A DNA stretch of 10,212 bases from Burkholderiales bacterium (GTDB taxonomy: Bacteria; Pseudomonadota; Gammaproteobacteria; Burkholderiales; SG8-39): the NCBI GenBank assembly GCA_919902965.1, contig CAKKSJ010000433.1, positions 1 through 10,212 on the forward strand, written 5' to 3'. Positions 7,577 to 10,212 of the stretch are shown piece by piece (the first letter of the stretch is position 1; each line of letters opens with the position of its first letter). A program made the position numbers and the translations under genes. The notes below the pieces were generated by a model. The model searched no databases and was not told the origin of the DNA. It saw nothing but the letters and a program-made list of their open reading frames with translations.

Positions 7577-8374
7577 CTACTCGAATCGCCAGGTAATGCC
7601 GGCGGTGGCGGTGTGCGTCGTCGTGCCAGGACTGTCGTCGTCGGATGCGCGCAGAATGCCGAGCGCGAAATCGAGATTCTTGCCGGGTGAATAAATTGCG
7701 CCAAGCTCGAGGAAATTCGAACGCACCCTGGCGCCTTGGGCATGAGCGGATTCCGTTCCCAGATCCAGGGCCAGCTTCCACTGCTGGCTGAGATCCCACA
7801 CCGGGGCGAGCGAGGCGCGCGTCCTTGTCGCGTCGGGAATGTCCGAAGAATCGCGGTAGCGATCGCGGCCCACGCCGGCGTTGATGTGTATGGCGCCGAA
7901 TGGAACTTCTTGCGTGAGAATCAGGGTCAGGTTGCCGGAGGTCTTGCCCCTGCCCAGTCCGGCGCTTTCGCGGCCGGCGCCAACCGGGAATAGAATTTCC
8001 GGTTTGAGCGCAAAACTGGTTTTGCCCGCTTGATTTTCGTAGAACCGCCACTTGGCGCCGAATGAAGGATTGGTACTGCCGCCCGCATCGCCTCCGCCGG
8101 TGCCCGACCGAATCCGGGCATAGCTCAATCCGGCGAAAACATCGAGCGTTTCCGTCAGGCCGCGCGTATAGACCAAAGGCAGGGCATGCAAGCGCGCGAG
8201 GTTGCCGGCAGATTTTGCGCGATCGAAGTTGAGTGCAAGCTCGAGCTGCTTGCCGCCGCTGCCCTGGGTGCCGGTATCGTCAGTTATGAGAGGCTGGAAC
8301 GCGAAAGCCGCGGCGGACGATCCGGCAAGCGCTGCTAGCGCAACCAGGGCGGCGATTCGTTGCGTCGATTTCAT
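7577..8374 (-). CDS. outer-membrane beta-barrel protein of unknown substrate, first gene of the feo operon
   Basis: A 265-aa exported protein. Residues 1-25 form a Sec signal peptide (MKSTQR, a hydrophobic Ala/Leu core, then AFA as likely signal peptidase I site). The mature part opens with PLITDDTGTQGSGGKQLEL and continues as alternating amphipathic strands with glycine-rich turns (FAGLSYARI, FGAKWRFYE, SFALKPEILFPVG, LALDLGTES, LELGAIYSPG, TATAGITWRF). This resembles proteins annotated as the MetA-pathway phenol-degradation/putative transporter barrel family (PF13557-like); that assignment is from memory of the opening motif. The last residue is Glu, with Phe in the penultimate place; barrels usually end in an aromatic residue. 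AGGA 7 nt before the ATG (minus strand) is the likely ribosome binding site. It lies 33 nt before feoA under a Fur-type promoter, so it is probably iron-regulated. No function in iron passage is shown by sequence. Confidence 0.8.
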   Translation of the reverse strand: MKSTQRIAALVALAALAGSSAAAFAFQPLITDDTGTQGSGGKQLELALNFDRAKSAGNLARLHALPLVYTRGLTETLDVFAGLSYARIRSGTGGGDAGGSTNPSFGAKWRFYENQAGKTSFALKPEILFPVGAGRESAGLGRGKTSGNLTLILTQEVPFGAIHINAGVGRDRYRDSSDIPDATRTRASLAPVWDLSQQWKLALDLGTESAHAQGARVRSNFLELGAIYSPGKNLDFALGILRASDDDSPGTTTHTATAGITWRFE

Positions 8375-8380
8375 GTAGAT

Positions 8381-8395
8381 ATCCTGCAGCAGGAT
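8381..8395. repeat. perfect 7-1-7 inverted repeat at the ribosome binding site of the barrel gene
   Basis: ATCCTGC-A-GCAGGAT is an uninterrupted palindrome in the leader of the barrel-feoAB transcript. The AGGA Shine-Dalgarno of the barrel gene is part of one arm (complement at 8382-8385). It could fold into a small mRNA hairpin that hides the ribosome binding site, or act as a DNA operator. The sequence is unlike the Fur boxes upstream. Confidence 0.45.
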
Positions 8396-8416
8396 TTACG
8401 TCGAAAAGCGAATATA

Positions 8417-8435
8417 GATGAGAATGGTTCGCATT
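8417..8435. promoter_or_regulatory. Fur box 1 (overlaps the -10 of the feo operon promoter)
   Basis: GATGAGAATGGTTCGCATT closely follows the AATGAGAATGATTCGCATT type of Fur site common in GC-rich proteobacteria (17 of 19 positions). In the 7-1-7 view it is TGAGAAT-G-GTTCGCA, with 10 of 14 matches to TGATAAT-N-ATTATCA. It covers the 3' part of the -10 box and the start region, so Fe2+-Fur bound here would block RNA polymerase. Its position before a feoAB operon makes the assignment likely. Confidence 0.72.
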
Positions 8436-8462
8436 ATAGATGCGAACCGTTCGCATATGCAA
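8433..8462 (-). promoter_or_regulatory. promoter of the barrel-feoA-feoB operon
   Basis: On the minus strand, TTGCAT (8462 to 8457) and TATAAT (8438 to 8433) are separated by 18 bp, a sigma-70-like arrangement with a perfect -10 and a moderate -35. Transcription would start near 8426, giving a leader of about 52 nt. Fur box 2 fills the spacer and Fur box 1 overlaps the -10. A second TATATT (8416 to 8411) further downstream has no matching -35. Confidence 0.65.
8440..8456. promoter_or_regulatory. Fur box 2, perfect 8-1-8 palindrome in the promoter spacer
   Basis: ATGCGAAC-C-GTTCGCAT is a perfect palindrome. Its centre (8448) lies 22 bp from the centre of box 1 (8426), about two helical turns, so both would face the same side of DNA. 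It shares the TTCGCAT half-site with box 1 but matches the classical Fur consensus less well (8 of 14), so another iron- or metal-responsive repressor is possible. Confidence 0.6.
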
Positions 8463-8606
8463 GCGATATTTGTAAAGCAGGAACGGGCGCGATCAATACC
8501 AGTCACACAGAGCATGGAGGTGAAATTCCCGAGCATCGCGCACATCGCCGCGCCTGGCTGCGGCAGCACAATGGGATGCGCCCGCGTATTGGACGAACGC
8601 AGGAAT
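8463..8606. other. intergenic stretch upstream of the feo operon promoter
   Basis: These 144 bases separate the 85-aa protein gene from the Fur-type promoter. I see no convincing gene, RNA or terminator. A 43-codon minus-strand frame from an ATG near 8547 would run through the promoter and Fur boxes and has no ribosome binding site, so I do not call it. Confidence 0.5.
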
Positions 8607-8864
8607 CTAGTCGCCGCCCGGCTCCCCGAACAGGGACAGCTGGGTCGCGAGCGACAGCACTTGTTCCTCTACAGCGCGCTTGGCATCGGCCAGGTTTTTT
8701 GCTTCGCCCGTGCGGCTTCCCGCCTGCCAGCGGTAGGAGCAGTTCTTGCCCTTGCCCTCGAGTGCCACCCAGCCGATTTTCTTATTGTCCCGCCAATAGC
8801 CATGGGTATCGTAACCGCGCTCCCAGAACGGCTTGGCTTTTTTGCTGTTTTTTCGGGTCGCCAT
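8607..8864 (-). CDS. small conserved-looking protein of unknown function
   Basis: An 85-aa, probably cytoplasmic protein that I cannot assign to a named family. The N-terminus is strongly basic (MATRKNSKKAK). The core has many aromatic residues (FWERGYDTHGYWRDNKKIGW, then YRWQAG), followed by a predicted helix (AKNLADAKRAVEEQVLSLATQL) and an acidic end. The pattern of a Trp/Gly-rich small sheet followed by a helix starting A-x-A-K-R-x-V-E-E resembles short domains of unknown function seen in proteobacteria and phages. There is no signal peptide or membrane segment. The ATG at 8864 lies 10 nt after the yqaA stop, so the two are likely co-transcribed, but no good Shine-Dalgarno is visible. Protein-like composition and tight spacing support a real gene. 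Confidence 0.68.
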   Translation of the reverse strand: MATRKNSKKAKPFWERGYDTHGYWRDNKKIGWVALEGKGKNCSYRWQAGSRTGEAKNLADAKRAVEEQVLSLATQLSLFGEPGGD

Positions 8865-8874
8865 GGGCGCTAGC

Positions 8875-9315
8875 TTACCAAAGTGCTCCCTGGGCCACCA
8901 GCCAGTAGCGCGCGAAGCGCCCGGCGGCTGACCACAAGGCTACCGCGACCCAGTTGAGTTTGACCCATCCGGCGGCGAGGCACAGGGCGTCGCCGACGAA
9001 GGGCAGCCAGGCCAGCGCCAGCAGCGGGCTGCCGTAGCGCCTGACGCGTTCGAGTTGGGTCAGGGGTTTTTTCGATCCGATATAGCGCCCGATCAGATAG
9101 GTGGTGAGGCCGCCCAGCGTGTTGCCCAGGGTGGCGACGCCGATTGCGGGCCAGGCGAGGTCCGCGTGCAGTTTGAGCACGGCGAACAGGGCCGCTTCGG
9201 AGCTGATCGGAATCAGGGTCGAGGCGAGGAAGCTCGCGACTAGCAGCGATGCTAGGCTGGTCGCGCCGTCGATCAAGCCGCGGCTCCGCCGGCCGCGCGT
9301 GGGAATGCGTCCCAC
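8875..9315 (-). CDS. yqaA: YqaA-type small integral membrane protein (SNARE-associated/DedA-related)
   Basis: A 146-aa inner-membrane protein resembling E. coli YqaA, part of the DedA/VTT-like group, some members of which move lipids across the membrane; the role of YqaA itself is not established. Matching features: LLVASFLASTLIPISSEAAL (24-43), the pattern ASSFLSATLLPGNSE of E. coli YqaA; LGNTLGGLTTYLIGR (63-77); RRYGSPLLALAWLPFVGDAL (92-111); LAAGWVKLNW (113-122); and a final segment AAGRFARYWLVAQGA. Four hydrophobic segments are seen. The start is GTG at 9315, chosen because AGGAAG (9321-9326, minus strand) lies 5 nt upstream; this gives an arginine-rich N-terminal extension of about 14 residues relative to E. 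coli. A TTG at codon 14 is an alternative. Followed after 10 nt by the small unknown gene; divergent from ilvA. Confidence 0.85.
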   Translation of the reverse strand: MGRIPTRGRRSRGLIDGATSLASLLVASFLASTLIPISSEAALFAVLKLHADLAWPAIGVATLGNTLGGLTTYLIGRYIGSKKPLTQLERVRRYGSPLLALAWLPFVGDALCLAAGWVKLNWVAVALWSAAGRFARYWLVAQGALW

Positions 9316-9320
9316 CGGGA

Positions 9321-9326
9321 CTTCCT
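9321..9326 (-). promoter_or_regulatory. ribosome binding site deciding the GTG start of yqaA
   Basis: AGGAAG on the minus strand, 5 nt before GTG at 9315. No ATG exists in this part of the frame, so this site is the main reason for the chosen start. Confidence 0.55.
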
Positions 9327-9398
9327 ACGGTCGCCTTGCCGCGGCAAAGCACATCCTGCTACCCTTGCACGCTTCCATTGAAAACCAAGCAGACTGAC

Positions 9399-10212
9399 AT
9401 GCATCCCGACTATCTCGAAAAAATCCTGAAGGCGCGCGTATACGACGTGGCGATCGAATCGCCGCTGGAGGCCGCGCCGATTCTGTCGGCGCGCTTGCAT
9501 AATAGTTTGTTGCTCAAGCGCGAGGATATGCAACCGGTATTCTCGTTCAAGCTGCGCGGAGCATACAACAAGATGGCACAGCTGGCTCCCGCCAAGTTGA
9601 AGCGCGGGGTCATCGCCGCTTCGGCCGGCAACCACGCCCAGGGTGTGGCGCTGGCGGCGCAGCGCCTGGCTTGCAAGGCGGTGATCGTGATGCCGGTAAC
9701 CACGCCGAAGATCAAGGTGGACGCGGTGCTGGCGCGCGGCGCCGAAGTGGTGCTCGTGGGTGATTCCTACGACGAGGCCTACCGGCATGCGCTCAAGCTG
9801 GAGCGCTCGCGCAAGCTCAGCTTCGTGCATCCCTACGACGATCCGGACGTGATCGCCGGCCAGGGCACCATCGGCATGGAAATCCTGCGCCAGGCGAAAA
9901 CGCCGATCGACGCGATATTCGTCGCCGTTGGCGGGGGCGGGCTGATCTCGGGCATCGCCGCCTACGTCAAGCGCCTGCGGCCCGAGATCAGGATCATCGG
10001 TGTGCAGCCGGTGGACTCGGACGCCATGGCGCGCTCGCTCAAGGCCGGGCGGCGCGTGCGACTGGCGCAGGTGGGGCTGTTTGCCGACGGCGTGGCGGTG
10101 AAGCAGGTGGGCAAGGAAACCTTCCGCCTGTGCCGGCAATTCGTCGACGAAATCATCCTGGTCGATACTGACGAGATCTGCGACGCGATCAAGGACGTGT
10201 TCGAGGAAACGC
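9399..10212 (+). CDS. ilvA: threonine ammonia-lyase, biosynthetic (3' end beyond window)
   Basis: PLP-dependent enzyme that converts L-threonine to 2-oxobutanoate and ammonia, the first step of isoleucine synthesis, in the cytoplasm. The 271 visible residues cover most of the catalytic domain: KREDMQPVFSFKLRGAYN (40-57), with K51 as the PLP-binding lysine; SAGNHAQGVAL (75-85); the PVTTPKIKVDAV stretch; DPDVIAGQGTIGMEIL; the phosphate-binding GGGGL (178-182); and VGLFADGVAVKQVGKETFRLC. These align along their length with E. coli IlvA (VGLFAEGVAVKRIGDETFRLC), favouring the biosynthetic over the catabolic TdcB type; the C-terminal ACT-like regulatory domains that would settle it are outside the window. 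The start ATG lies in ACTGACATGCATCC with only a weak Shine-Dalgarno; the protein is about 11 residues shorter at the N-terminus than E. coli IlvA. Divergent from yqaA, with an 83-nt gap that holds no strong promoter. Confidence 0.93.
   Translation, partial: MHPDYLEKILKARVYDVAIESPLEAAPILSARLHNSLLLKREDMQPVFSFKLRGAYNKMAQLAPAKLKRGVIAASAGNHAQGVALAAQRLACKAVIVMPVTTPKIKVDAVLARGAEVVLVGDSYDEAYRHALKLERSRKLSFVHPYDDPDVIAGQGTIGMEILRQAKTPIDAIFVAVGGGGLISGIAAYVKRLRPEIRIIGVQPVDSDAMARSLKAGRRVRLAQVGLFADGVAVKQVGKETFRLCRQFVDEIILVDTDEICDAIKDVFEET

Noticed and set aside
8418..8873. Plus-strand frame of 151 codons starting in the Fur boxes
   Set aside because: It runs through the operator and antisense to the small 85-aa gene, has no ribosome binding site and shows no recognisable protein pattern. 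The repeated MRMVRII/NRSH-like peptides on both strands come from the palindromic Fur sites.
9273..10139. Minus-strand open frame of 288 codons opposite ilvA
   Set aside because: The plus strand encodes a clear threonine ammonia-lyase with the PLP lysine and the GGGGL loop; the antisense frame shows no domain and is compositionally a shadow.

Overview
The window is ordinary, densely packed chromosomal DNA from a GC-rich Gram-negative bacterium, most likely a betaproteobacterium. This rests on the leuS-lptE pair, the UvrD, LeuRS and IlvA sequences resembling proteobacterial forms, a compact FeoB preceded by FeoA, and a YqaA-type membrane protein. The order or genus cannot be fixed by eye. I see no mobile element, CRISPR array, tRNA or rRNA, and no stretch over 300 bases without a gene.

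Left part (1-5326): on the minus strand, leuS (leucyl-tRNA synthetase) is followed 13 nt later by lptE (LPS-assembly lipoprotein), whose 3' end runs off the window. A 166-nt divergent intergenic region separates leuS from uvrD (DNA helicase II, plus strand). It holds a perfect TATAAT -10 box for leuS and a weaker candidate for uvrD.

Middle part (5327-8606): uvrD converges with an iron-uptake operon on the minus strand, leaving only 10 nt between the stop codons. In transcription order the operon is an outer-membrane beta-barrel protein of unknown substrate, feoA, then feoB, with feoA and feoB overlapping by 4 nt (ATGA). The promoter before the barrel gene carries two near-palindromic Fur-type boxes about 22 bp apart, one inside the -35/-10 spacer and one overlapping the -10. 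The likely logic is Fe2+-Fur repression of an inner-membrane ferrous iron importer (FeoAB) together with an outer-membrane protein. This is the most interesting point in the window.

Right part (8607-10212): yqaA (small SNARE-associated/DedA-like membrane protein) and a short gene for an 85-aa unknown protein lie in tandem on the minus strand. Divergent from yqaA, ilvA (biosynthetic threonine ammonia-lyase) starts at 9399 and runs off the right edge; only its catalytic domain is visible.

I did not find a clearly new biological system. The findings are local regulatory or family-level oddities.
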